DNA of 23,983 nt from a virus, in the IMG/VR virus record IMGVR_UViG_3300017753_001335, positions 1-23,983 of that record. The stretch is one strand, 5' to 3'. The translations under genes and the position numbers were made by a program. How positions within the stretch are numbered: the first letter of the stretch is position 1; every line of letters begins with the position of its first letter. The notes under the pieces were generated by a model. The model ran no database searches. It was not told the DNA's origin and saw nothing but the letters and a program-made list of their open reading frames with translations. Below, piece by piece: positions 1 to 7,591 of the stretch.

Positions 1-808
1 ATTTGTCAAGCATAAAACTACATATTTTATCAAATATTAATTTATGACCCTTTGCGTTAGGGTGACCATCAATAATCCAACCTTCATTTGCTAGATTATC
101 ATCATTAGAATTTAAAACATACTCTTTCCAGTTGTCATTCCAGTATCTTCCTATTAACTCGTAAAAATTACCCCCACCCAACTCTTTTGTACCAGGAAAC
201 ATAAAGAAGTTTTCTTCGTTTAACTTATCAAATAACTCATGATTCATGTATTCTTTTAATATAGTAAGGGGTTGTTTTCTGTCTTTTTTACTACCTTCTG
301 GATAAGGTCTAACTGAAAATGCTTGTATATTCTTTATTTCTTTATGTTTTAATAAATTATCTATTGCTACAGAATAGTTTAGAAACCTATCTATCATGCA
401 TTTAGTGTCGAACAATTTGTCATCTGTAAATAAAGTATTATATTTTTCTGAAGATTTATATGTTTCATTTTCAAGTGTTAAATTGATGTGAATAGAATCT
501 CTACCACCAGTATTAGTAAATGGTAAATCTACCCTATCGAACTCTGACCAACAAATAATGGCAAACTCTATATCATCATTTGTATTTAAAGCATACAATG
601 TATTATCAAATATTTGTTGATTACCAGCGCCATTAAAAGATTGATTAATAATATCTAAATTTAATTTTTCACCTAGATATTCAAACCAATATTTGTATTC
701 AGATATTTCCCACAAATAAGAATTTCGTTTTGTTGCTTTAACTTTTCTTGCTTGTTGTAAATATCTAGAGCAAAAACTATCACCAACAACTAATAATTTA
801 CCAGACAT
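1..808 (-). CDS. SGNH-hydrolase-like protein, 3'-truncated by the window edge
   Basis: The reading frame opens at an ATG at 808 and stays open for 269 codons to the left edge, so the C-terminus is missing. The N-terminus carries a GDS motif (residues 9-11, after a short hydrophobic strand LLVV) and the visible C-terminal part carries DGHPN (D247, H249). A GDS block near the N-terminus plus a late Asp/His pair is the pattern of SGNH/GDSL hydrolases, which act as esterases or deacetylases on lipids and glycans. The start overlaps the carbamoyltransferase stop by 11 bp (ATGTCTGGTAA), so the two are probably translated together and may both serve a glycan or small-molecule modification. The gene probably ends within a few codons of the edge, because a TTGACA promoter box sits at 4-9. 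The family assignment is motif-based and the substrate is unknown. Confidence 0.7.
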   Translation of the reverse strand, partial: MSGKLLVVGDSFCSRYLQQARKVKATKRNSYLWEISEYKYWFEYLGEKLNLDIINQSFNGAGNQQIFDNTLYALNTNDDIEFAIICWSEFDRVDLPFTNTGGRDSIHINLTLENETYKSSEKYNTLFTDDKLFDTKCMIDRFLNYSVAIDNLLKHKEIKNIQAFSVRPYPEGSKKDRKQPLTILKEYMNHELFDKLNEENFFMFPGTKELGGGNFYELIGRYWNDNWKEYVLNSNDDNLANEGWIIDGHPNAKGHKLIFDKICSFMLDK

Positions 809-2105
809 TCACACCATACTTCTCTGTAAACTTACTTGCATCTTTCTCTGTGTTTACCATAGGTTTACCTTTTATATTAAGTGATGTATTCAACAACATA
901 GGAACTTTAGTTCTTTCATAAAACTCTTCTAGTATGGGTCTTATTACTGACTTACAATCTTTCTCAACAACTTGAACTCTTGCAGTATTGTCAACATGTG
1001 TTACTGATTTATAATCGTGTTTTGCTTTTGCTACAAACTGCATATAACGATTCATAGGTCCTTCAAAATACTCATCTGCATATTCTTCTAAAATTGCAGG
1101 TGCAAAAGGTCTAAACTTTTTTCTTCTTTTAATTGTGTTAACAGTATCTTTGATATCATATCTAGGGTCACCTAATAAAGAACGATTACCTAATGCTCTA
1201 GGTCCAAATTCTGCTCTACCATTTGCTACACCTACTATTTTATTTTCTAATATATCATCAACAACTTCTTTAGGATTTATGTATCTGCTAATATCATAAC
1301 CAAGATATGGATGTTCCCAATTAATCTTACCTTGTTTTAATGCTGATGCACCTAAAGAACTACCTGCATCACCAGGCGATGGCATAATCCAAATGTTCTT
1401 ACCCTTTATCTTACTATTAGCAACACAATTTAAAGCACAACCACCCATAAGTATCAAGTTTTTCTTCGGGCACATCTTTACTAATTTTAATAATTCATCT
1501 TCATATAGTTTTTGTATTGAGGCGGCGATGTCAACAGGTTCACCTTTAAGTGATTTTATACCTCTATGATTGTTTTCATATAAGAGATACTCATAATTAT
1601 ATTTGGGTTCACCAAATGCTGACATACCCATAACAATATATTCTTCTTCGTTAGGTTTAAATCCTAAATATTGTGTTACTGCTGAATATAATAACCCTAA
1701 AGAATATGGGTACGACCAAGACCTAATCTTGTTTAGATTGTCCCATATCGTAATTGTTTCCCATTCACCAATAGCATCTATAACTAATATATTACAATCT
1801 TCGAATGGTGCAGTATAATAACCTGCGGCGGCGTGAGATAAATGATGTGAGTAGTAGTTATCATATTTAAATCTAGTTTTTTCCCACGACTGACCTGCTA
1901 AAAGTCTTCTAATATTTTTTTTAAATGGTTTTTCATAATAAACCATGTTGTCACATTCATACATATCTAATAGGTCACCTGGTACCCACCTATCATTTTT
2001 ATTACCAGTGTATCTTTCTGATTCTGATGCAAACAATATTTCACCGTCTTCTACATAACAGACAGATGAATTATGAAACCCTTCTGAAATTCCTAATGTA
2101 ATCAT
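798..2105 (-). CDS. NodU/CmcH-family carbamoyltransferase
   Basis: Members transfer a carbamoyl group from carbamoyl phosphate, through a carbamoyl-adenylate, to a hydroxyl of a sugar or other small molecule. Family hallmarks are visible: the N-terminal LGIS..FHNSSV strand, the metal-binding SHHLSHAAAGY block, VIDAIGEWET, GGCALNCVANS, PSPGDAGSSLGA, and the C-terminal YrdC-like part with EFGPRALGNRSLL, KFRPFAPA and TSLNIKGKP. At 435 aa it is shorter than many cellular members (often 550 or more), with a compact middle and a C-terminus that ends soon after the conserved NTEKDA block. I chose the ATG at 2105, not 2111: it overlaps the preceding small gene's stop as TAATG and has GAGG eight bases upstream. 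The ATG at 2111 leaves only two bases after the GAGG. Carbamoyltransferases are recurrent in marine T4-like phages; the acceptor here is unknown. Confidence 0.9.
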   Translation of the reverse strand: MITLGISEGFHNSSVCYVEDGEILFASESERYTGNKNDRWVPGDLLDMYECDNMVYYEKPFKKNIRRLLAGQSWEKTRFKYDNYYSHHLSHAAAGYYTAPFEDCNILVIDAIGEWETITIWDNLNKIRSWSYPYSLGLLYSAVTQYLGFKPNEEEYIVMGMSAFGEPKYNYEYLLYENNHRGIKSLKGEPVDIAASIQKLYEDELLKLVKMCPKKNLILMGGCALNCVANSKIKGKNIWIMPSPGDAGSSLGASALKQGKINWEHPYLGYDISRYINPKEVVDDILENKIVGVANGRAEFGPRALGNRSLLGDPRYDIKDTVNTIKRRKKFRPFAPAILEEYADEYFEGPMNRYMQFVAKAKHDYKSVTHVDNTARVQVVEKDCKSVIRPILEEFYERTKVPMLLNTSLNIKGKPMVNTEKDASKFTEKYGVNVW

Positions 2106-2254
2106 TACCATTGCCTCAGTGTATTAGATATAATTGCAATACAAGTAATAATGTGCAATACAATCCAGCAAGTTCTAATTATTGCCACTTTATCTGCTTT
2201 ATTATCTTCGTCAAATGCTTTTGTGCCTATTGCTTTGCACCAATATTTCCACAT
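2105..2254 (-). CDS. 49-aa small membrane protein
   Basis: A short open frame starting MWKYWCKAIG and ending NTLRQW fills the apparent gap between the MT-A70 gene and the carbamoyltransferase. It has a hydrophilic start with several Trp and Lys, a charged stretch (DEDNKADK, about residues 15-22), then a hydrophobic segment at about 23-44 (AIIRTCWIVLHIITCIAII) long enough to cross a membrane once. Its TAA overlaps the next ATG (TAATG), typical of co-translated phage genes, which argues that it is real. No good Shine-Dalgarno is seen; the start lies one base after the stop of the preceding 22-codon frame, so re-initiation is plausible. From memory, very small proteins with a similar N-terminus occur in other marine T4-like phages; that would need a search. 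Function unknown. Confidence 0.6.
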   Translation of the reverse strand: MWKYWCKAIGTKAFDEDNKADKVAIIRTCWIVLHIITCIAIISNTLRQW

Positions 2255-2255
2255 A

Positions 2256-2324
2256 TTAATATATCCAAGGATTGTCTTTATCTTTTCTTTTTTTAAATAT
2301 AGATAAAAATAATCTAATTCTCAT
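2256..2324 (-). CDS. Possible 22-aa basic peptide
   Basis: The frame begins MRIRLFLSIF, continues KKRKDKD and ends NPWIY. It starts 10 bp after the MT-A70 stop and its TAA is separated by one base from the ATG of the following 49-aa gene. The amphipathic/basic composition (hydrophobic first ten residues, then a cluster of lysines) is not obviously random, and it would complete an unbroken chain of translation from gp43 to the SGNH gene. No ribosome binding site is visible and the length is below what can be called safely, so this is a candidate only. Confidence 0.3.
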   Translation of the reverse strand: MRIRLFLSIFKKRKDKDNPWIY

Positions 2325-2334
2325 TTTAAATTTT

Positions 2335-2874
2335 TTAAATTTCGTTACCATAACTATCCCAACCATCAACTCTTTGTCTTGCAAAGAGTTCTATTCGTGG
2401 TAAATCACCACACAGTTCTACTATATCACTTCTAATTCTATCAGGTTTTCTACTATGCTCTCTTCTCTCAGATATCACTAATTGTTTTACTGCTTTACTT
2501 ACTCTTTTAGGTTTACCTTTTGTAGCAAGTAAACACATTTCAGGATTACCTCTAGTCCAATATCCCATACCCGTAAACATACCCATTGATTTACTATTCG
2601 TTTTTGCCCAAGTAAATGCTACTGTCTTATATATAAATCCCCAAGAAGTGATTACCTCAAATGCTTGTGGTAACATAGGGTCTATCACCCACATTAATAA
2701 TACACAATCTTTATCTGAAATATCTTGTACTGGTAACTTCTTTATATCATCTAAGTTCATACAATCATAATGTTGATTAGGATTTCTACCCTCACCTTTG
2801 ACACTTCTTGATTTAAAATACCATGGTGGGTCTGCATAAATTATATTATATTTTTTGTCGGGAAATTTAAGCAA
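2335..2874 (-). CDS. MT-A70-family adenine N6-methyltransferase
   Basis: The protein is a short (179 aa) S-adenosylmethionine-dependent methyltransferase that probably modifies adenine in DNA (or RNA). The catalytic DPPW motif is at residues 15-18 directly after the strand YNIIYA, and the characteristic MT-A70 blocks follow: CVLLMWV, GYWTRGNPEMCLLATKG at about 104-120, REHSRKPD at about 138-145, and ELFARQRVDGWDSYGNE at the end. The frame has no in-frame ATG before DPPW; the start is a TTG at 2874 with a good ribosome binding site (AGAGGA, five bases upstream). It overlaps the gp43 stop codon by 8 bp, so its expression is tied to the polymerase. It may protect replicating phage DNA from host restriction. 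No partner endonuclease is seen next to it. Confidence 0.9.
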   Translation of the reverse strand: MLKFPDKKYNIIYADPPWYFKSRSVKGEGRNPNQHYDCMNLDDIKKLPVQDISDKDCVLLMWVIDPMLPQAFEVITSWGFIYKTVAFTWAKTNSKSMGMFTGMGYWTRGNPEMCLLATKGKPKRVSKAVKQLVISERREHSRKPDRIRSDIVELCGDLPRIELFARQRVDGWDSYGNEI

Positions 2875-5356
2875 AGAAGTCCTCTAGTGTTGCCTTTTTT
2901 TCTGCCTGCCACCCAATTGCCTCAAGTATAAATCTCATCGGATCAAGAAATGTTTTTTGAAACTGTATTTCATAATCAATACATTCTTGTAATTTAAATT
3001 CTGTAGGCAACTTAGTAACATAACTTATCACATCAAATCTAAATGGGTTTTGTTCTAGTAATTTAACAAACTTAATTTTATCACCATCTTGAATTAATGG
3101 ATATTTATTTTGTAGTTTTAATCTTTTAATATTGTAATTATATATTAACGCACCTTTAACATGTATTGGTGTGCCTTTAATAAAGATACTAGATGATGAC
3201 CTATATTTTTTAAGATTATTACAAGACCTAGGAAACGATACTTGTTCAGCAGATAATTTAAAAAACTCTTGTTTGAAATCTTGTATGAATTGTTGTAACT
3301 CATTTTCATCTTTGTTCATAATAATATTAATTGCTTCTTTAATCTTACCACGACAAACTTGAGGTGTTGAAGATTTTACTGCTTCAATACCCATAATTTT
3401 TAATTTAGGTTTTGCAAGACGAACACCTTCTTCATCTAAAACATTCATCATATATCTTTTCTTTGCCACCCAAATTGCTTTGTTTGTTATGACTTCTCTT
3501 TTCATAACCATTGCATTTTTATATGCATTTGTATATTTTGATAATCTATTAAAACACTTTTCAATAAATGGTTCTAGTTTATTATCACAAACTTTACCTA
3601 GGAAATCTGCAATTTGTTCATCAGTTTTACCTTCACAAGTTTTTTCTACAAGTTTGTCTAGTGTTACATATATACTATCCGTATCTGACGCAACTATATA
3701 ATCTGTTTTGCCTTGTGTTTGTAATATTTTATTTAAGTATTCATTAACTTCATTTTCAATGAAACGAATAATGAATTGTCCAGCAGTTGTAATACCACTT
3801 GCCTGTCTAACATCATAGTATCTAAAATATTGATTGCCTATGGCACCGTAAGCACTATTTAACGCAATCTTTCTTGCCCATTGTATATTATGATATCTTG
3901 ATATTTCTTTATCTAAATTTTTATCACCTGTAACTTCTTTTCTTTTCTTCGCATCTAACATTTTATTTTTATAGATAACTCGTTCTTTATACATTGTCTC
4001 CATCATCTCTGGTAAGAAACCTTGACTATCTGTTTTGAACAATGCACCGTTTGGTGTTATACACGCACCTTCTGTTTCTAAATATTCTAATGGTGTTCTA
4101 CCTTCTAACATTCTTTCTACAGATACACCATTTGATTTAACACCCAATATCTTTTCAGGTGATATATTGTACTGTATAATAATATGAGGATATAGAGAGT
4201 TAATATCAAATGATACAACCCATTTGTATAAACCAGGATTAGGTTCTTTTACATATGCACCTACATACTTTGTTTCTTTTACTTGGTCTTCTCTAGGTGG
4301 CACACATATCTTCTTACTCATCAAATGATTTGCAATTAAAGTATCCCACATTCTAACTTGTGAGAATATATCATCATAGTTTACTTTTGATTCATAAGCA
4401 ATAGTTAGCGATAAATCAATCAATCTTAATTTATCTTCTAAAGCATCTACAAGTTCAACATCTTGAATATTATAATCAACAAATTTTTGAAAGTCTTTCT
4501 CATAAAACTCTTTGAATGTATCATAAGGATTTTCATTTTTGTTTTGACCTAATTCAACTTCACCAATAAAGTCTAACTTATAACTCTCTTGTTTTTGTGG
4601 CACAAACAATCTATACAATTCAAGATAATCTAAATTTACAATACCAAATAATTCATATACTGTTTGTTCTTTGCCTCTGTAGAATATTTCTTTTCTTTCA
4701 ATCAGTTTCCAAGGCGACATTTTGTTTATCACTTTATCACCTGCAATTAATCTTATTCTACTCATTAGATATGGTACATCAAAGAACTTCGTATTCCAAC
4801 CAGTAATAACATCTGGATAATTCTTTAACCAGAATTTCATAAACTCCATCATTAAATGATTTTCAGATTTACATTTTACATAAGTTATATCAGTTCTATC
4901 TGTATGATAGTCACCAACACCCCATGTTATTATCTGTTTGTTCATTTGATTTTTGATAGTAATACAAAGTAATTCTTCAGTAGGATTTTCTACATCAGGA
5001 AAACCATTTTCACAAGTTGTTTCTATATCTAAAGAAAATATCTTTATATGTTCTCTAGACCATTCAATCTGATTAGGATATTCTTTACCAATATATTGAT
5101 ATTGAAATCTATCTAAACCAAATATAGGAGAGTTTTCTGTTGCACACTCTTTTTTGAATTTACGAGCATTGGCAATAGAACTAAACTCTATTGGTTTTAG
5201 ATTCTGACCTTGTAATGTTTTATATTCTGATTCTTCTTGAGTCAACGCATAGAGTGTTGGTGAGAAATCTAGTTTCTCACTATAATCTTTGCCATTCAAA
5301 ACTCCTCTGATAAGAAGTTTACCTCTGTGTACAATCACATTCTTGTAAAAATTCAT
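2867..5356 (-). CDS. 43: T4-like DNA polymerase (gp43), family B
   Basis: Replicative DNA polymerase with 3'-5' proofreading, 829 aa, slightly shorter than T4 gp43 (898 aa). The exonuclease motifs are present: ExoI SLDIETT (D110, E112), ExoII TGWNTKFFDVPYL, and ExoIII YNIQDVELVD. The polymerase motifs follow in order: motif A FDINSLYPHI at about 385-394, motif B KIALNSAYGAIGN, and motif C ASDTDSIYV at about 558-566. The extreme C-terminus (ATLEDFFA) resembles the sliding-clamp-binding tail of T4 gp43. The gene begins a transcription unit: a TTGACA-N17-TATATT promoter ends five bases before the ATG, with no room for a Shine-Dalgarno, so the message should be essentially leaderless. It continues straight into the MT-A70 gene. 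All catalytic residues appear intact. Confidence 0.98.
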   Translation of the reverse strand: MNFYKNVIVHRGKLLIRGVLNGKDYSEKLDFSPTLYALTQEESEYKTLQGQNLKPIEFSSIANARKFKKECATENSPIFGLDRFQYQYIGKEYPNQIEWSREHIKIFSLDIETTCENGFPDVENPTEELLCITIKNQMNKQIITWGVGDYHTDRTDITYVKCKSENHLMMEFMKFWLKNYPDVITGWNTKFFDVPYLMSRIRLIAGDKVINKMSPWKLIERKEIFYRGKEQTVYELFGIVNLDYLELYRLFVPQKQESYKLDFIGEVELGQNKNENPYDTFKEFYEKDFQKFVDYNIQDVELVDALEDKLRLIDLSLTIAYESKVNYDDIFSQVRMWDTLIANHLMSKKICVPPREDQVKETKYVGAYVKEPNPGLYKWVVSFDINSLYPHIIIQYNISPEKILGVKSNGVSVERMLEGRTPLEYLETEGACITPNGALFKTDSQGFLPEMMETMYKERVIYKNKMLDAKKRKEVTGDKNLDKEISRYHNIQWARKIALNSAYGAIGNQYFRYYDVRQASGITTAGQFIIRFIENEVNEYLNKILQTQGKTDYIVASDTDSIYVTLDKLVEKTCEGKTDEQIADFLGKVCDNKLEPFIEKCFNRLSKYTNAYKNAMVMKREVITNKAIWVAKKRYMMNVLDEEGVRLAKPKLKIMGIEAVKSSTPQVCRGKIKEAINIIMNKDENELQQFIQDFKQEFFKLSAEQVSFPRSCNNLKKYRSSSSIFIKGTPIHVKGALIYNYNIKRLKLQNKYPLIQDGDKIKFVKLLEQNPFRFDVISYVTKLPTEFKLQECIDYEIQFQKTFLDPMRFILEAIGWQAEKKATLEDFFA

Positions 5357-5361
5357 ACTGT

Positions 5362-5390
5362 AATATAACTTATTTTAGATTAATTGTCAA
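5362..5390 (-). promoter_or_regulatory. Early-type (sigma70-like) promoter for gp43
   Basis: TTGACA at 5385-5390, a 17-bp spacer, and TATATT at 5362-5367. The base before the -35 box is C, as in every other copy in this window. Only five bases separate the -10 box from the gp43 ATG at 5356, so transcription would begin at or next to the start codon. Confidence 0.8.
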
Positions 5391-6768
5391 GTTCGTAATG
5401 GGTAGTTAATACATATTTTCTTTGTGGTGATACAATTACATTTAATGTATTCATAACTGAACGGTCTAATAGTATTGGTGTTCTGTCTTCTCTATTGTCA
5501 ATTGTGAATAATAAATCTTTATACATTGTACCTAAAAACTCCATATCTAATTTTATAACATATCTTGTTTCATCATAATCTCTTAAACCACCAACTTTGA
5601 TATCTTCTTTTCTTATGATTTGAGATACAACTGTTTTGCCCATTAAAGTCCAAGCAATTGTTTTACCTTTTACCTTTGTTTTATCTGCATGTATTACAGA
5701 CATACCTGAGTTACCCGTATCAAACTTTGCAACAATTTCACCAAAAGGTTTTATACTTACAATTTCTTTGTAACCACAAGCATCAGGTACTTTAATTCTA
5801 TTTCTTTTTTTACCAAAAAATTCTATAACTTCTTTAGATATATTTTGACCACTTGCCTTTTCTATACCTTCTGTGCCAGGTGATGAATTTACTTCTAATA
5901 CAAAGGGTGGTAACTTCTCTCTATTTTTACTAGGTATAAAATCAACAGCAGTCCATAAACCACCAACTGCTTTCGCCGACTTTAAACATTCTGCAATTTC
6001 TAGTTCTGTTAAATCTATCTTTACTGGTTCTGAACCTTGAGATACATTACTTCTAAAATCACCGTCAATAACAGGTCTTTTCATATTTGCTAAAACTTTA
6101 CCACCCATTACTAAAACTCTAACATCATACTCATTAGGTATAAACTCTTGTAATAATAAATCAGCATCTTCATCTTGTTTATATAAAACTTGACATAAAC
6201 TATCAAGACCTTTTTCTGACTCTACAAATAAAACACCAACACCTTTACTACCTCGTAATGTTTTTAGTATTATAGGATATTTTGTATCTAACTTTTCGAA
6301 TGCTTCTTTTGATTTTTCTGGGTCTGTAATCAATGCCGTATTAGGTTGTGTAATACCAAAGTCAGCAAGTCTTAGATATGTTCTGTACTTGTCAGCACAC
6401 ACACTAATACATTGTCTAGAATTAACAACACAGATACCATCTTTCTCTAACATAGAAACAATGTCCATCCAACTATCTTTTCGTGTGATAGAACCTCTTA
6501 TGATAGCAACTGTATCAGATGTAATTTCAAAACCTTTTGGGTCTTTTTTATTATGAAGTCTTCTTACATTATCTTCAAAGGTAACATACCCACCAGATAA
6601 CTTATAAAGATAGAAAGGTAGTTTTAACTTTTCTGCTTCCTGTTTTAATCTATCAGCAGTATGAAATGTTTTTGCTTCTTCTGGTTCATCTGTAATAATT
6701 AAAACTTTACAAAAAGTTCTTTCTTTCTTCTCTTCATTTAAGAATTCTTTAAATTTGGCAACTTCCAT
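5380..6768 (-). CDS. RimK-like ATP-grasp ligase fused to a RimB-like retropepsin-fold domain
   Basis: A 462-aa two-domain protein. Residues about 20-320 are a RimK-type ATP-grasp ligase: NSRQ..SVCADKYRTYLRL (115-133), the glycine-rich ILKTLRGSKGVGV (167-179), LLQEFIPNEYDVRV (205-218), GDFRSNVSQG (236-245) and the Mg-binding EVNSSPGTEGIE (292-303). RimK enzymes add glutamate to protein C-termini such as ribosomal protein S6. Residues about 335-458 resemble the RimB/'ATP-dependent zinc protease' (retropepsin-like) family: AKFDTGNSGMS (347-357) holds the candidate aspartate D350, and TPILLDRSVMN (430-440) matches the LLGR block. So ligase and putative hydrolase sit in one chain. The ATG overlaps the regA stop (TAATG), placing the gene at the end of the clamp/clamp-loader unit. 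Marine T4-like phages often have an ATP-grasp gene here; the target protein is unknown. Confidence 0.88.
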   Translation of the reverse strand: MEVAKFKEFLNEEKKERTFCKVLIITDEPEEAKTFHTADRLKQEAEKLKLPFYLYKLSGGYVTFEDNVRRLHNKKDPKGFEITSDTVAIIRGSITRKDSWMDIVSMLEKDGICVVNSRQCISVCADKYRTYLRLADFGITQPNTALITDPEKSKEAFEKLDTKYPIILKTLRGSKGVGVLFVESEKGLDSLCQVLYKQDEDADLLLQEFIPNEYDVRVLVMGGKVLANMKRPVIDGDFRSNVSQGSEPVKIDLTELEIAECLKSAKAVGGLWTAVDFIPSKNREKLPPFVLEVNSSPGTEGIEKASGQNISKEVIEFFGKKRNRIKVPDACGYKEIVSIKPFGEIVAKFDTGNSGMSVIHADKTKVKGKTIAWTLMGKTVVSQIIRKEDIKVGGLRDYDETRYVIKLDMEFLGTMYKDLLFTIDNREDRTPILLDRSVMNTLNVIVSPQRKYVLTTHYELDN

Positions 6769-7202
6769 TACTCACCATTGTTTTGTGTATTCTTACCTAT
6801 ATTATATTTAGCAGATAAGTTCCATTCATTTTTTTCTTTGAAGTGTAATATTTTTATTTGACTTAATGGTGCTTTATCTTTTATATTATTCTTATCAACA
6901 ATGTCAATTAGTTCCCAATCTTCTAATAAAACTGCTATTGTGTTTCTTCTTTCAATATCATTCTTTACTAGACTTGCAGGTTTACCATCTAAAGCAAACA
7001 GTTCTTTAAAATGTGTAATAAAGTATTTACCTTGTTTATGTAATATATGACAAGACTGAAAAAGAGTTCTATCTTTTCTACTTGCAACACCTATTCTAGT
7101 TAATGTTTCTCTTATCTTTAGGAAATCATCTGGTTGTTTTATGGTAACTTCCAACATTTGTTCTGGCGACCATTTAATCGCTTCGTCATTAGTATCAATC
7201 AT
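6768..7202 (-). CDS. regA: RegA translational repressor
   Basis: RegA is the RNA-binding protein that, in T4, represses translation of many early mRNAs including its own and those for the clamp and clamp loader. The match to T4 RegA is plain along the whole length: KPDDFLKIRETLTRIGVA-like (residues 22-41), FQSCHILHKQGKYFITHFKE (48-67), NDIERRNTIAVLLEDWELI (80-98) and the end KNEWNLSAKYNIG. At 144 aa it has about 16 extra residues before the homologous start and a short Asn-rich tail. The start overlaps the gp62 stop as ATGA, and gene order 45-44-62-regA-43 is that of T4, with one insertion (the ATP-grasp gene) before 43. If it acts on leaders as in T4, the leaderless genes here would need to be recognised differently. 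Confidence 0.96.
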   Translation of the reverse strand: MIDTNDEAIKWSPEQMLEVTIKQPDDFLKIRETLTRIGVASRKDRTLFQSCHILHKQGKYFITHFKELFALDGKPASLVKNDIERRNTIAVLLEDWELIDIVDKNNIKDKAPLSQIKILHFKEKNEWNLSAKYNIGKNTQNNGE

Positions 7203-7591
7203 TTCTTCCCACCTTTATCTAACTTTTTCTTAATAGTTTCAATTTGTTCATCAGATAATATATTTAGAGCGGTCTTTGCCTTATCATTACTATAACCATA
7301 ATACTCTTTAATAATATCTAAATCTTTCAATTTAGTTTGTGATATCCATTTACCACCAAACCTTTTTTTCTTTCTTACACTATTTATGAAAAAATCAAAT
7401 TGAAGTTTTTTAGGAAGAAAATGATACCCATTCATTTCGTTTGCCTGCATCAAAGTATCATAATGCATTGACAAACATTTATTAATGATAAAGGGTGGGT
7501 ACTTCTTTTCCCAAGTCGTATCGTCTGTGTCTAGTAAGTTTTTCTTTGTTAAATTAATTGCATTGAGATAGTCTTTTAACTCATAACTCAT
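7199..7591 (-). CDS. 62: Clamp loader small subunit (gp62)
   Basis: In T4, one gp62 subunit joins four gp44 ATPases to load the gp45 clamp. This 130-aa protein is recognised by weak similarity (starts MSYELKDYLNAINLTKKNLLD, includes YPPFIINKCLSMHYDTL and NGYHFLPKKLQFDFFIN at about 31-70) and strongly by its place between gp44 and regA. The KR-rich segment RKKKRFGGKW at about 74-83 is shared by relatives. It is shorter than T4 gp62 (187 aa). Both boundaries are ATGA overlaps with neighbours (gp44 upstream, regA downstream), so the stoichiometry is likely set by translational coupling. The TGA stop used here is also evidence that TGA is a normal stop codon in this phage. Confidence 0.92.
   Translation of the reverse strand: MSYELKDYLNAINLTKKNLLDTDDTTWEKKYPPFIINKCLSMHYDTLMQANEMNGYHFLPKKLQFDFFINSVRKKKRFGGKWISQTKLKDLDIIKEYYGYSNDKAKTALNILSDEQIETIKKKLDKGGKK

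Noticed and set aside
2111-2296. Plus-strand 61-codon frame overlapping the micro-gene region
   Set aside because: Cys/Phe-rich with no recognisable domain; it is the antisense image of the better supported 49-aa and 22-aa minus-strand frames.
6880-6915. TTGACA and TATAAA pair inside regA
   Set aside because: Spacer is 16, no C precedes the TTGACA, and no start follows; expected by chance in AT-rich coding sequence.
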